From: Bacillus sp. J33
GTDB taxonomy: Bacteria > Bacillota > Bacilli > Bacillales > Cytobacillaceae
DNA: 47,277 nt
Direction: 5' to 3'
NCBI RefSeq assembly: GCF_000518885.1
Contig: NZ_JAEL01000041.1
Coordinates: 181-47,457, forward strand
The notes beneath the pieces are model-generated. The model had not been told where the DNA came from and searched no databases. It saw nothing but the letters and a program-made list of their open reading frames with translations. This document shows, piece after piece, positions 24,766 through 32,119 of the stretch (positions within the stretch are counted from its first letter, which is position 1; every line of letters starts with the position of its first letter). The position numbers were made by a program, and so were the translations under genes.

Positions 24766-25923
24766 TTACTTTGAGGCCCAGCTATATTTATATTTAAAGT
24801 CTTCCAAAGTATGCGCCTGTCTTACCACTCGTAATGGCCTGAATGTGTCTATCATAACTGCTAATTCCAAGGTTTCCTTTTTGCCTATGCTCGCTTCAAT
24901 GGTTCCTGGATGCGGACCATGCGGAATACCAGAAGGATGTAGGGTGATCGAACCTTCTTTTATTCCTTTTCTGCTCATAAAATTCCCCTCTACATAATAG
25001 AGAACTTCATCACTGTCCACGTTGCTATGAAAGTAAGGCGCTGGGATCGAATCAGGATGATAATCATATAGTCTAGGAACAAAAGAGCAAATAACAAAAT
25101 TATGCCCTTCAAACATTTGGTGTATTGGTGGAGGCATATGAAGTCTGCCTGTAATTGGCTCAAAATCCTCAATATTGATTTTCCATGGATACATATATCC
25201 ATCCCAACCTTCAACATCCAATGGGTGATGGCCTAGAATATGAGAATGAAGGAATCCTCTTGATTTGGTTCTTACTTCAAAGTTTCCTATTTCTGAGTAA
25301 GTTTCAAGGTTTTCTGGCCCAAAAATATCTCTTTCACAGAATGGACTATGTTCAAGAAGTTGTCCATGCGCATTTCGATAACGTTTTGGTGTAGTAATCC
25401 AGTTGTTTGTTTCTATTACTAAAAACTTTGATTCCTCATCGTTAGGTACCACTCTATAAATCGTCCCAATTGGGATGATAATATAATCCCCTGGTTCATA
25501 TGCAATCGTTCCAAACATGGTTTCTACTTTTCCGGTACCATAGTGCACAAAAAGTAATTCGTCTCCGTCACCATTTCGGTAATAATAGTCCATATTTTCG
25601 GTTGGTTTCACTACCCCGATTACCAAGTCGTCATTCCCCAGGATGAACTGTCTACCACTAACAGCATCGCCTCGTTTGGAATCAATCTTAGTTTGAAAAT
25701 GACGGTGCGATAGATCTTTTTGTTCCTCAAACTCAAGGTGACAATCTGCATATATTTCGGATTTTACAATTTCTGTAGGAGCATGATGGTGATAAAGGAT
25801 TGATTGTATACCCGAGAATCCTTTTGTACCCATGACTTGCTCACGGAAAAGAGACTCGTCTTCTTTGCGGAAAATAGTGTGTCTTTTTCTTGGAATGTTT
25901 CCTAATCTTTTATAAAAGGGCAT
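24766..25923 (-). CDS. hmgA: Homogentisate 1,2-dioxygenase
   Basis: A 385-aa cupin-type non-heme iron enzyme that opens the ring of homogentisate to maleylacetoacetate. The iron site is visible: YFHSNVDSDEVLYY (His and Glu) and HPSGIPHGPHPG (His). The N-terminal cupin half carries GDELLFVHYGTG. Length fits the shorter bacterial form. ATG 25923 is preceded by TTAGGAGGTATTACT. It is the last gene of the hpd operon, 26 bp after fah. The following intergenic stretch (to 24604) holds the promoter of the next unit. Confidence 0.95.
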   Translation of the reverse strand: MPFYKRLGNIPRKRHTIFRKEDESLFREQVMGTKGFSGIQSILYHHHAPTEIVKSEIYADCHLEFEEQKDLSHRHFQTKIDSKRGDAVSGRQFILGNDDLVIGVVKPTENMDYYYRNGDGDELLFVHYGTGKVETMFGTIAYEPGDYIIIPIGTIYRVVPNDEESKFLVIETNNWITTPKRYRNAHGQLLEHSPFCERDIFGPENLETYSEIGNFEVRTKSRGFLHSHILGHHPLDVEGWDGYMYPWKINIEDFEPITGRLHMPPPIHQMFEGHNFVICSFVPRLYDYHPDSIPAPYFHSNVDSDEVLYYVEGNFMSRKGIKEGSITLHPSGIPHGPHPGTIEASIGKKETLELAVMIDTFRPLRVVRQAHTLEDFKYKYSWASK

Positions 25924-25949
25924 AGTAATACCTCCTAAGTAATAAATTC

Positions 25950-27224
25950 TTAGACTTTAGAGTATTCTAGTGCAGGGAGAATACAACCGGTCACCTCACC
26001 AAATCCAATACGATAGCCATCTCCTTGGCACCATGCAGTTAAAGTTAATTCATCGCCATCTTCCAACCATGTACGCTGCTCACCGTTATTCATTTGAATG
26101 GGTTCTGATCCACCCCAAGTTAACTCCAGTAAGCTTCCTCGTGATTCAGGGGTTGTACCGCTAATCGTTCCCGAAGCCATCAAATCCCCAGTTCTTAAAT
26201 TACAGCCGCCAACTGTATGATGAGCAAGTTGCTGTGCCATGCTCCAGTAGAGATGGCGGAAGTTACTTTGACAAATGCGCTGCGGTGACTCCATCTTTTC
26301 TCCGCAGAGATGAACTTCTAACTGAATATCAAAGGATCCTTTACCGGATTGTCTCAAATATGGAAGCTGCTTTACTTCTGGCTTAGGTCCCTCTACTCGG
26401 AAAGGCTCTAGTGCCTCTAGTGGTACCACCCAAGGTGATATTGATGTAGCAAAGTTTTTACCAAGGAAAGGTCCTAGCGGCTGGTATTCCCATGCTTGAA
26501 TATCACGTGCGCTCCAATCATTAACAAGAACGAGACCGAAGATATGATTCTCTGCATCATCAACTGGAATCGACTTTCCAAGCTCATTGCCCGGACCGAT
26601 GAACCATCCCATTTCAAGTTCAAAATCAAAGCGAAGACAAGGACCAAAAATAGGAGTATCACTATTTGGCAATTTCATTTGACCAAGAGGCCGGCGTATA
26701 TCAGTACCACTTAATACGACTGAGCTAGCACGACCATGATATCCAACGGGTAAATTTAACCAATTTTGCATTAGTGCATTCTCTTTTCCACGGAACATCA
26801 TCCCGACATTCATCGCATGTTCTTTTGAGGCATAAAAGTCTGTGTAATCACCAATATCTACTGGTAAAAGCATTTCAACGTCTTTTTGTTTATAAAATGC
26901 TTGATCGCGAAGAGTAGAATTGTCACGAAGAACTGGTTCATCAGAACTTAATAGATTTTGAAGCCTGTTACGAACTGCGCTCCATACTTTCCGGTTCGTC
27001 CCCATAAAGGCATTAAGTGTGGATTGTTTAAAAACTTCTTTACCTTGTAATTCCGGAATATTTAAAAGCCCTGATTCTTCTAGAACAGAAAGATCTAATA
27101 CGTATTTCCCGATGGCTACACCAACCCGAGGTGACCCTCCATATTTGGGCTGAAAAACCCCATAAGGAAGGTTTTGGATTGGAAAGTGGGAGTCTGCTTT
27201 TACATCAATAAAAGACCGAATCAT
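25950..27224 (-). CDS. fahA: Fumarylacetoacetase
   Basis: A 424-aa FAH-family hydrolase that splits fumarylacetoacetate into fumarate and acetoacetate, the last step of tyrosine breakdown. The N-terminal SH3-like domain (to about 115) is followed by the catalytic beta-roll. Metal and active-site motifs are present: FDFELEMGWFIG, LVLVNDWSARDIQAWEYQPL, GPFLGKNFATSISPW and GDLMASGTISG. ATG 27224 follows AAAGGAGGATATAA, 17 bp after the 323-aa gene. Confidence 0.95.
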   Translation of the reverse strand: MIRSFIDVKADSHFPIQNLPYGVFQPKYGGSPRVGVAIGKYVLDLSVLEESGLLNIPELQGKEVFKQSTLNAFMGTNRKVWSAVRNRLQNLLSSDEPVLRDNSTLRDQAFYKQKDVEMLLPVDIGDYTDFYASKEHAMNVGMMFRGKENALMQNWLNLPVGYHGRASSVVLSGTDIRRPLGQMKLPNSDTPIFGPCLRFDFELEMGWFIGPGNELGKSIPVDDAENHIFGLVLVNDWSARDIQAWEYQPLGPFLGKNFATSISPWVVPLEALEPFRVEGPKPEVKQLPYLRQSGKGSFDIQLEVHLCGEKMESPQRICQSNFRHLYWSMAQQLAHHTVGGCNLRTGDLMASGTISGTTPESRGSLLELTWGGSEPIQMNNGEQRTWLEDGDELTLTAWCQGDGYRIGFGEVTGCILPALEYSKV

Positions 27225-27241
27225 TTATATCCTCCTTTAAT

Positions 27242-28213
27242 TTATAAAATACCCAATGCTCTCATATCTTCGCGTGGTTCAATAAAACTGCAGCATCCAT
27301 ACGAACGTAATGCTGAACCTCGAAGTCTATTTATTTCGCTACTGGTTATTTTTAAATCGCGCCAAGATGTTTCTTTGGAGTTAAAACTAAAATTACTGGC
27401 CTTTTCATCAGCGAGTATGTTTTCGGTAGTCTCCAAATCAAGCTGATAACGATGAGCCAGCATGCCTGCTGCAAATACATTGATAAACCCATGCATTTTT
27501 CCGCCAATTTCCTCCCGATACATTCGAATCGGATGATGTAATCCAGCTGTAAATTTCATCATTAACTCTCGATCTTGGCAGCCCTTAATAGCTGCTGCAA
27601 CCTGTCTTGGGGTCGGAAATGCATCAGCTGTGACACCGCCAGTACGGAGTTTAAATCCTAAAGCTATTAAACTATTTTTATTGTGGGAAGCAATGACATC
27701 TAATGATTTAAATATGGTTTCTTCCCAATTATTATCTAAAGGCAGAGGAACCTCACAATAAGTTTGTAATCCTCTTTTTTCCGTTTCTTTAGAAGTCAAA
27801 GTTAATAGACTTATATCCGGTACTTTAGGCGGCAATGGCATCTCTAAAGTATTTGCTTGTACAATTTGGCCATGTCTCTCCCGAAATGAATCAATTTTTT
27901 TCAAATTATCAAGTAAGTTTGTATGAAATTCTGTTGAGTTGCTGGACCTTGTTCCTACTACTGAAATGGTTAAAGGCCGTTCGTTGGAAAACAAAGTAAT
28001 ATATGGATCCAGTTCATCTAAACGGGATGCTTGGATGATAAATGGTCCAAGCATCCAAGCATCCTTATCCAGCTGATATGAAGCATAGTTACGAATGGCT
28101 TCGTCTAGGGTAAGGCTTGTTGGTGGAAATATACCTGCATAATCGATTAGCTGATTCAAAAAGGGATATAAACTAGTATTTTGAGTGAGTCCTAGTCCTT
28201 CCTCCAATTTCAT
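27242..28213 (-). CDS. Uncharacterised tyrosine-operon protein (323 aa)
   Basis: A 323-aa cytoplasmic protein without a name that I can give. It starts FLNQLIDYAGIFPPTSLTLD; the middle reads like a TIM barrel strand order, with LGFKLRTGGVTADAFPTPRQ, VAAAIKGCQDRELMMKFTAG, LHHPIR and HGFINVFAAG. The C-terminus is SYGCCSFIEPREDMRALGIL, with adjacent cysteines. I recall similar unnamed proteins next to fumarylacetoacetase genes in other bacteria, so it belongs to a conserved family tied to this pathway. The operon lacks a maleylacetoacetate isomerase gene, so that activity is a candidate; an accessory or repair role is equally possible. ATG 28213 follows AAAGGGGAGAAACAAG. Confidence 0.8.
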   Translation of the reverse strand: MKLEEGLGLTQNTSLYPFLNQLIDYAGIFPPTSLTLDEAIRNYASYQLDKDAWMLGPFIIQASRLDELDPYITLFSNERPLTISVVGTRSSNSTEFHTNLLDNLKKIDSFRERHGQIVQANTLEMPLPPKVPDISLLTLTSKETEKRGLQTYCEVPLPLDNNWEETIFKSLDVIASHNKNSLIALGFKLRTGGVTADAFPTPRQVAAAIKGCQDRELMMKFTAGLHHPIRMYREEIGGKMHGFINVFAAGMLAHRYQLDLETTENILADEKASNFSFNSKETSWRDLKITSSEINRLRGSALRSYGCCSFIEPREDMRALGIL

Positions 28214-28248
28214 CTTGTTTCTCCCCTTTATCGACCAAGATAGATCTC

Positions 28249-29367
28249 TTACAAGTTTCCTCTGCGAGCTTGTTCTCTTTCGATGGACTCGAATAAAGCT
28301 TTAAAGTTCCCTTCTCCAAAGCCCCGGGATCCTTTTCGCTGAATAATTTCAAAAAATACAGTTGGACGGTCCATAATTGGCTTTGTAAAAATCTGCAATA
28401 GGTATCCTTCATCATCACGATCTACGAGGATTTTTAGCTCACGTAATTTTTCAATACTTTCATCAATTTCGCCTACCCGATCTGTCAGCATATCGTAGTA
28501 GGTGTCAGGAGTATCAAGGAATTCTACTCCATTGGCCTTTAATGCATTTACCGTTGCAACGATATCGTTCGTAAGTACAGCAACATGTTGAACTCCTGCT
28601 CCGTTATAATAATCAAGATATTCTTCGATTTGGGACTTGCGTTTGCTATCCGCTGGCTCGTTAATAGGGAATTTAATTCTTCCACCGTTATGCATAACTT
28701 TTGACATAAGCGCAGAGTATTCAGTGCTGATATCTTCATCATCAAAATGAATCATTTGTTTAAAGCCCATTACCTTTTCGTAATAGGAAACCCATTCTTC
28801 CATATGTTCGACATTTCCAACGATATGGTCGATTCCAATTAATCCTGTCTCAGCAACGGGGTAATCAAAATCTGCTTTTTGATATCCAGGTAAAAACTCA
28901 CCCTTATAATCATCTCTTTCAATCAATGTGTGAATGGTATCCCCATATGTACCGATAATCGCTTTTTTAACTGATCCATTTTCATCGTCTAGCACATGAG
29001 GTTCCATGATTGAAATACCACCACGTGAAATTGCTTCATTGTAAGCACTTTCAACATCATCCACACGTAAAGCAATATCTTTTACACCATCACCATGCAG
29101 CTTTACAAACTCAGCAACCGGATGATCGGATTGAAGGGAACCAGTTATAACAAAACGGATATTTTTTTGTTGAAGAACATAAGAAACTTTATCCCTTTGA
29201 CCTGTCTCTAATCCTGAATAAGCAAGGGGACGAAAACCAAATCCGTTGCATAAGTAATAAGTTGTTTGTTTTGCATTTCCAACGTAAAACTCAACATAAT
29301 CAATATTTTTAATTGTGAAAAATTCCTTTTCCTGCACTTTTTCTTTTAACCCAGTTTGATTTCGCAT
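28249..29367 (-). CDS. hpd: 4-hydroxyphenylpyruvate dioxygenase
   Basis: A 372-aa VOC-fold iron enzyme that turns 4-hydroxyphenylpyruvate into homogentisate. The iron ligands are in IGIDHIVGNVE (His), GVQHVAVLTNDI (His) and VFFEIIQRKG (Glu). The C-terminal helix that gates the active site (GFGEGNFKALFESIEREQAR) is intact. Length fits bacterial HPPD. It is the first gene of the hpd-orf-fah-hmgA operon, with start ATG 29367 after AAAGGGAGGATCTATT. The leader contains a 7-bp inverted repeat that may be an operator. Confidence 0.96.
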   Translation of the reverse strand: MRNQTGLKEKVQEKEFFTIKNIDYVEFYVGNAKQTTYYLCNGFGFRPLAYSGLETGQRDKVSYVLQQKNIRFVITGSLQSDHPVAEFVKLHGDGVKDIALRVDDVESAYNEAISRGGISIMEPHVLDDENGSVKKAIIGTYGDTIHTLIERDDYKGEFLPGYQKADFDYPVAETGLIGIDHIVGNVEHMEEWVSYYEKVMGFKQMIHFDDEDISTEYSALMSKVMHNGGRIKFPINEPADSKRKSQIEEYLDYYNGAGVQHVAVLTNDIVATVNALKANGVEFLDTPDTYYDMLTDRVGEIDESIEKLRELKILVDRDDEGYLLQIFTKPIMDRPTVFFEIIQRKGSRGFGEGNFKALFESIEREQARRGNL

Positions 29368-29388
29368 AATAGATCCTCCCTTTAATTT

Positions 29389-29415
29389 GTTTCCACTATA
29401 TACACAGTTGGAAAC
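29389..29415 (-). promoter_or_regulatory. Inverted repeat in the hpd leader, putative operator
   Basis: GTTTCCA (29389-29395) and TGGAAAC (29409-29415) form a perfect 7-bp inverted repeat with a 13-bp AT-rich centre, just downstream of the hpd promoter. The position suits a repressor; no dedicated regulator gene is in the operon. Confidence 0.45.
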
Positions 29416-29441
29416 TTTTAAAATTTTCTTACAATGACGCC

Positions 29442-29470
29442 ATTATAATCTAAGGAATATTTTTGCGCAA
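29442..29470 (-). promoter_or_regulatory. Sigma-A promoter of the hpd operon
   Basis: Minus strand TTGCGC (29470-29465), 17-nt spacer, TATAAT (29447-29442), giving a leader of about 70 nt. Confidence 0.65.
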
Positions 29471-29484
29471 AAACTTCCATTAAA

Positions 29485-29534
29485 ACAAAAAAACACCAAA
29501 GCGTTGCTAGATTAAAGCGTTTTTCCTTTGATGT
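29485..29534 (-). terminator. Minus-strand terminator upstream of the hpd promoter
   Basis: On the minus strand ACATCAAAG (29534-29526) pairs with CTTTGGTGT (29501-29493, one G-U), followed by seven T residues. It lies upstream of the hpd promoter, so it insulates the operon from read-through rather than attenuating it. Confidence 0.6.
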
Positions 29535-29540
29535 GTGTGT

Positions 29541-29569
29541 TTGCGTTAACAGATTTTTCTGAATATAAT
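29541..29569 (+). promoter_or_regulatory. Sigma-A promoter of the DUF1450 gene
   Basis: TTGCGT (29541-29546), 17-nt spacer, TATAAT (29564-29569), 36 bp before ATG 29605. Confidence 0.6.
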
Positions 29570-29604
29570 TGACTCCACATTCACCTAAAAAAGGAGGAAA
29601 AATT

Positions 29605-29820
29605 ATGGGGTGTATAGTGAAATTTTGTACCTCAAATTACATCAATGGATCCTATGAAATCAAGGAAATGGCGGAACAAAACCCTAAAATAACAATTGAA
29701 GAAGATTACTGTCTGGGTAATTGTGGGCAATGTATGACAGAGAGTTTTGCAATCATTAATCAAACACCTATAGTGTTAGAAAAATATGAAGAACTCTTAG
29801 AAAAGATAGGGGCAAAATGA
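29605..29820 (+). CDS. DUF1450 family protein (YuzB-like)
   Basis: A 71-aa protein of the DUF1450/YuzB family, with conserved cysteines at the start (MGCIVKFCTSN) and in the middle (DYCLGNCGQC). It resembles a small thioredoxin-fold, ferredoxin-like protein and may bind a metal or Fe-S cluster; the function is unknown. ATG 29605 follows AAAAAAGGAGGAAAAATT. It is divergent from hpd and ends at its own terminator. Confidence 0.85.
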   Translation: MGCIVKFCTSNYINGSYEIKEMAEQNPKITIEEDYCLGNCGQCMTESFAIINQTPIVLEKYEELLEKIGAK

Positions 29821-29886
29821 GGTATTGAGGAATTTTGTCGAAAAATTTTTTTAGAAATTTTTGAGTGAAAAGATAGGAGACATAAA

Positions 29887-29929
29887 AAAAGTTGGGTTTT
29901 TTATCGCAGCCCAACTTTTCATTTTTTTT
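29887..29929. terminator. Terminator of the DUF1450 gene
   Basis: AAAAGTTGGG (29887-29896) pairs perfectly with CCCAACTTTT (29910-29919), followed by CA and eight T residues. Confidence 0.85.
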
Positions 29930-29939
29930 AATGATTTAA

Positions 29940-30098
29940 TTGTTTTATAGATTAAATTCATGGATTGTTGATTATAAGAATTGTAAAGAGTATTTAGATG
30001 AATACTTTAACCTCTCAGGCATTGACCGAATTACTCTTGATGAGTGGCTTGTACCAATATTCGCATCTCGAATAAGCGAGTTAAAGGGCGAAGATTAG
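29940..30098 (+). pseudogene. 3'-terminal fragment of a lost gene (phosphotransferase-like)
   Basis: An open stretch of 52 codons begins after an in-frame TAA and reads DYKNCKEYLDEYF, then LSGIDRITLDEWLVPIFAS and RISELKGED before a TAG. It resembles the C-terminal end of APH-type phosphotransferases, a weak recognition from memory. It has no ribosome site and follows a terminator, so it is most likely a 5'-truncated remnant. Confidence 0.35.
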
Positions 30099-30260
30099 CT
30101 GGAAATAGTAAATAATTTAAAATCAGCTATAAAGAATAATAAGTATTGCTGCATTATAACTACTTGATTTCACTAATGGAAACGTTGTGATTTTAAGAAT
30201 GAGGCCGATTACAGTTATTCCATTAGAGGGCGCTTTTGTTTAATATACAAAATTATCAAT

Positions 30261-30314
30261 AAGCCGAAAATATGCAAGTTTTTATTCATTTCTTGCATAT
30301 TTTCGGCTTTCTTA
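30261..30314. repeat. Perfect 18-bp inverted repeat
   Basis: AAGCCGAAAATATGCAAG (30261-30278) is the exact inverse of 30292-30309, with a 13-bp loop. The tail TCTTAC is a poor U-tract. The nearest upstream reading frame is the fragment ending at 30098. It may be a strong bidirectional terminator left from a deleted gene, or the core of a small mobile repeat. The stretch 30099-30789 holds no gene that I can support. Confidence 0.6.
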
Positions 30315-30448
30315 CATTCAAAAAATATACGGCCATAAACGGCAGTTTTTAATTACATGGTAAGGCTAAAGTCACCAGTTCCTGATGTTAAATTCATGAA
30401 TTTGCATACTTATTCTCGTGTGTGAATGGATACAAGGATTCAATCAAA

Positions 30449-30534
30449 CGTTGATTGAACTTACTTCATTGAAGTTTAAAATGTAAAAACCCCCAATTTA
30501 CCTGAGTTCCTGCTAAAAGAATCAGTTTAATGTC
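30449..30534. repeat. Degenerate repeat remnant, right copy
   Basis: TTGATTGAACTTACTT (from 30451) and CCCCAATTTACCTGAG (from 30490), then TCCTGCTA and TTTAATGT, match the left copy at 21506-21618 in the same order and orientation. The block CAATCAAACGTTGATTG here is itself nearly palindromic, like the end of an insertion element. Confidence 0.5.
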
Positions 30535-30658
30535 CCACGACCCACTGAGAAAAGAGCCTTGAATAAAAACTTGAAATTTTGTTCCCTATTCATTTATTGC
30601 TCATCGCTAGAATTCATAAATATTCAGTAGTTCTTGTTTTTAAATTTAAAAATCTAAT

Positions 30659-30717
30659 TTGAATTTTCTAATAACATGTGTGTAATGTATTTAAGGTAAT
30701 TAAACGGAAAATTTCCG
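30659..30717 (+). promoter_or_regulatory. Candidate promoter and operator of the abg operon
   Basis: TTGAAT (30659-30664), 18-nt spacer, TAATGT (30683-30688), followed 16 bp later by the palindrome CGGAAAATTTCCG (30705-30717). The palindrome lies where a repressor would block the start of transcription. Confidence 0.35.
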
Positions 30718-30789
30718 AAATAAATAATTATGGTTATTGGGATGTTTGGACATTGCGATATTTTTACTAGCTATGAGGGGGGATTTTTA

Positions 30790-32085
30790 ATGGCCGGTGA
30801 CTTTATAAAGGAGATAGCTCCCCAATTGATCGAATGGCGGCGTTCTTTGCATGCTTTGCCTGAATTGGGGTTTATGGAGTATATCACTACATATCGGATC
30901 GGAAAAGAACTCGAAAAGATGGGGTTCAGCATTTATATAGGGAAAGAAGCGCTTAAAGAGGATTCCCGTCTGGGAGTGCCTGCGGAAGTCGATCTTGAGG
31001 TGCATGAGAAAAAAGCTAGGGACTGGGGTGTTGAAGAGTCTTGGCTGCAAAAAATGCACGGCGGAAATACGGGGCTTGCAGCGATATGGAATACAGGCAA
31101 GAAAGGGGACCATGTTGGCTTTCGCTTTGATATTGACGCGTTGCCGATAAACGAATCAACTGATTCATCACATCTGCCGTCAAAGCTTGAATTTGTTTCT
31201 AAAGAAGAGAATGTTATGCATGCTTGCGGCCATGACGGGCATACCGCCATTGGATTAGGTGTTGCCAAGTATATCTCGACACATAGTAACAATCTAAAGG
31301 GCCGCTTTACCCTCCTTTTCCAGCCGGCTGAAGAAGGGGGCCGGGGGGCTAGAGCTATGACAGATAAAGGCTGGCTCGATGATATCGATTATTTTTATTC
31401 CGGCCACATTGGCATACATTCCCTGCCCATTGGAACGGTTGCGGCAACAACGCCGGGATTCCTTGCTTCAACAAAATTCAATGTCCATTTCAAGGGAGTT
31501 TCCTCTCATGCCGGCATGAATCCCGAACTCGGAAAAAATGCTTTACTGGCAGCAACGACTGCTGCTAACAATCTGTATGGAATCCCGCGCCACCATGATG
31601 GCGTGACCCGGGTGAATGTTGGGAAGCTAATTGCCGGAAGCGGCCGGAACATTATTCCGGAAGACAGCTATATGGAAATGGAAGTGCGGGGTGAGACACC
31701 AGAGATTGCGGAGTATATGGCTGAAAAAGCCACACGGATGATTCAAGCGGCAGCAGATATGCATGATGTATCCTGCACGATTGAACCAGTAGGCGTTACG
31801 GAAGTGGTTGTCTGTGACGAGGCGCTCATCCCGAAAATTACAGAGTGGTGTGCATCAAGCAAGTATATTAAAGAGGTATTGCCTGCAGTGCCTGTCTCAG
31901 GATCGGAGGATGTCAGCTTTATGATGAATCGGGTTCAGAAGCATGGCGGCAAAGCCACCTATATGCTGTTTGGAACGCAGCTTGATTATCCTCACCATCA
32001 CCCTAAGTTTGATTTCCAGGAAGAAGTTTTACTGGCAGCGGCCGATGCATATATACATATTTTAAATGGGGGATCGGCCATTTAA
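30790..32085 (+). CDS. abgA: M20 metallohydrolase, AbgA-like (aminobenzoyl-glutamate hydrolase subunit A)
   Basis: A 431-aa M20D amidohydrolase. Metal-site motifs are present: FRFDIDALP, MHACGHDGHTAIGLG, LFQPAEEGGRGARAM and YSGHIGIHS, plus a C-terminal histidine region (DYPHHHPKFD). The dimerisation lid lies at about 200-310. E. coli AbgA (436 aa) forms a heterodimer with AbgB that splits p-aminobenzoyl-glutamate. Here an AbgB-like gene and an AbgT-like gene follow, supporting the same role. ATG 30790 follows GAGGGGGGATTTTTA; upstream ATGs in the same frame lack a ribosome site. Confidence 0.85.
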   Translation: MAGDFIKEIAPQLIEWRRSLHALPELGFMEYITTYRIGKELEKMGFSIYIGKEALKEDSRLGVPAEVDLEVHEKKARDWGVEESWLQKMHGGNTGLAAIWNTGKKGDHVGFRFDIDALPINESTDSSHLPSKLEFVSKEENVMHACGHDGHTAIGLGVAKYISTHSNNLKGRFTLLFQPAEEGGRGARAMTDKGWLDDIDYFYSGHIGIHSLPIGTVAATTPGFLASTKFNVHFKGVSSHAGMNPELGKNALLAATTAANNLYGIPRHHDGVTRVNVGKLIAGSGRNIIPEDSYMEMEVRGETPEIAEYMAEKATRMIQAAADMHDVSCTIEPVGVTEVVVCDEALIPKITEWCASSKYIKEVLPAVPVSGSEDVSFMMNRVQKHGGKATYMLFGTQLDYPHHHPKFDFQEEVLLAAADAYIHILNGGSAI

Positions 32086-32119
32086 TGAGCAACAAATAGA
32101 CTTTTTAAAGGAGGAAATA

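Noticed and set aside
29485..29534. Attenuator or T-box in the hpd leader
   Set aside because: The hairpin lies upstream of the TTGCGC-17-TATAAT promoter, so it would not be in the hpd transcript, and no T-box or specifier features were seen.
30730..30789. Upstream ATG giving a 451-aa AbgA-like protein
   Set aside because: No ribosome site precedes it, the extra 20 residues are not family-like, and GAGGGGGG precedes ATG 30790.
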